The notes beneath the pieces were generated by a model. That model was not told the DNA's origin, ran no database searches, and worked only from the letters and a program-made list of their open reading frames with translations. 64,000 nucleotides of DNA from Enoplosus armatus (lineage: Eukaryota; Chordata; Actinopteri; Centrarchiformes; Enoplosidae): NCBI RefSeq assembly GCF_043641665.1, contig NC_092190.1, positions 5,889,048 to 5,953,047 on the forward strand. Direction: 5' to 3'. Shown here piece after piece: positions 63,576-64,000 of the stretch. The position numbers were made by a program, and so were the translations under genes. Position 1 is the first letter of the stretch, and every line of letters begins with the position of its first letter.

Positions 63576-64000
63576 CTAAAAGAGGCAAAGTTTGTTTACA
63601 CTTTTTAAACAACAACAACATATAGCATGAGACATCCATTACACAAACGTGCTGACAATAAATCCGTAGTTCATTGTCTCTTTTCTCTTCGTCAAATATG
63701 AACAAAAACCTGCTGATTGAATCAATAGTTTCACCATCTCTACCAGGGAATTGATCTGTATTTTTCCATTGAATGGGAGGAATGTGGCTGATGCATACAC
63801 TTCCTGTTTGTCAATCACTCATAAGTCACTCAAGTAAATCATTATGCAGAAATAGAAATTACACAGACACTTCTGATATGATCATTCTCAAATAAACTGA
63901 ACTGGTATTGGTGCAGTTTCTGTGTCATAATGAAAATTCAGTATCATCCATTCGGTCACAGTGGGGTGCAGACTGAGTTTGGGTTTTTTTTTGTCCCACA
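63576..64000 (-). other. slc15a2 intron upstream of the first visible exon
   Basis: AT-rich DNA with no recognised exon or element. Confidence 0.6.

Noticed and set aside
1..64000. Search for CRISPR arrays, rRNA, tRNA, operons and phage or plasmid genes
   Set aside because: Nothing of the kind was seen. The split genes and repeats are those of a fish nuclear genome.

Overview
The window is nuclear DNA of a teleost fish, probably a spiny-rayed one. The evidence is three split vertebrate-type genes with GT-AG introns and phases that join exactly, long CA/GT microsatellites, and dispersed repeats typical of bony fish. There is no operon structure, rRNA, CRISPR array or other prokaryotic signal. 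The species cannot be fixed from the sequence.

Layout. From 138 to 31347 on the minus strand lies slc49a4 (DIRC2), a lysosomal major-facilitator carrier; seven coding exons are inside the window and its 3' end runs off the left edge. From about 31350 to 32500 is a head-to-head promoter interval. From 32504 to 47118 on the plus strand lies hspbap1, complete in seven coding exons (483 residues), a JmjC-type cupin protein that binds small heat-shock protein. After a short convergent interval, slc15a2 (PEPT2-type proton/oligopeptide cotransporter) runs on the minus strand from 63575 down to 48644; 21 coding exons (702 codons plus stop) are present and only the N-terminal coding exon(s) are missing off the right edge. 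HSPBAP1, SLC49A4 and SLC15A2 also lie in the same region of human chromosome 3q, so this looks like conserved vertebrate linkage, not a functional cluster.

Mobile and repeated DNA. Intron 3 of hspbap1 carries a nearly complete L2/CR1-like LINE in sense orientation, with one uninterrupted endonuclease-reverse transcriptase frame of 1,018 codons from its first ATG. Older debris includes a decayed reverse transcriptase (about 8080-8740), a decayed Tc1-like transposase (34310-34707), a hAT-like MITE (5224-5463), two copies of a retroposon 3' end, and four unnamed dispersed repeat families.

Most interesting signals. Two unrelated genes on opposite strands each have an exon whose 3' splice site is a long pure GT tract ending in the same TTGCAG, in place of a polypyrimidine tract; in both cases skipping that exon would shift the frame and remove a core motif. 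Other points are a phase-matched candidate alternative exon in slc49a4, a retroposon ending about 7 nt from a splice donor, the intact LINE, and the shared promoter interval. I saw no wholly new gene system.
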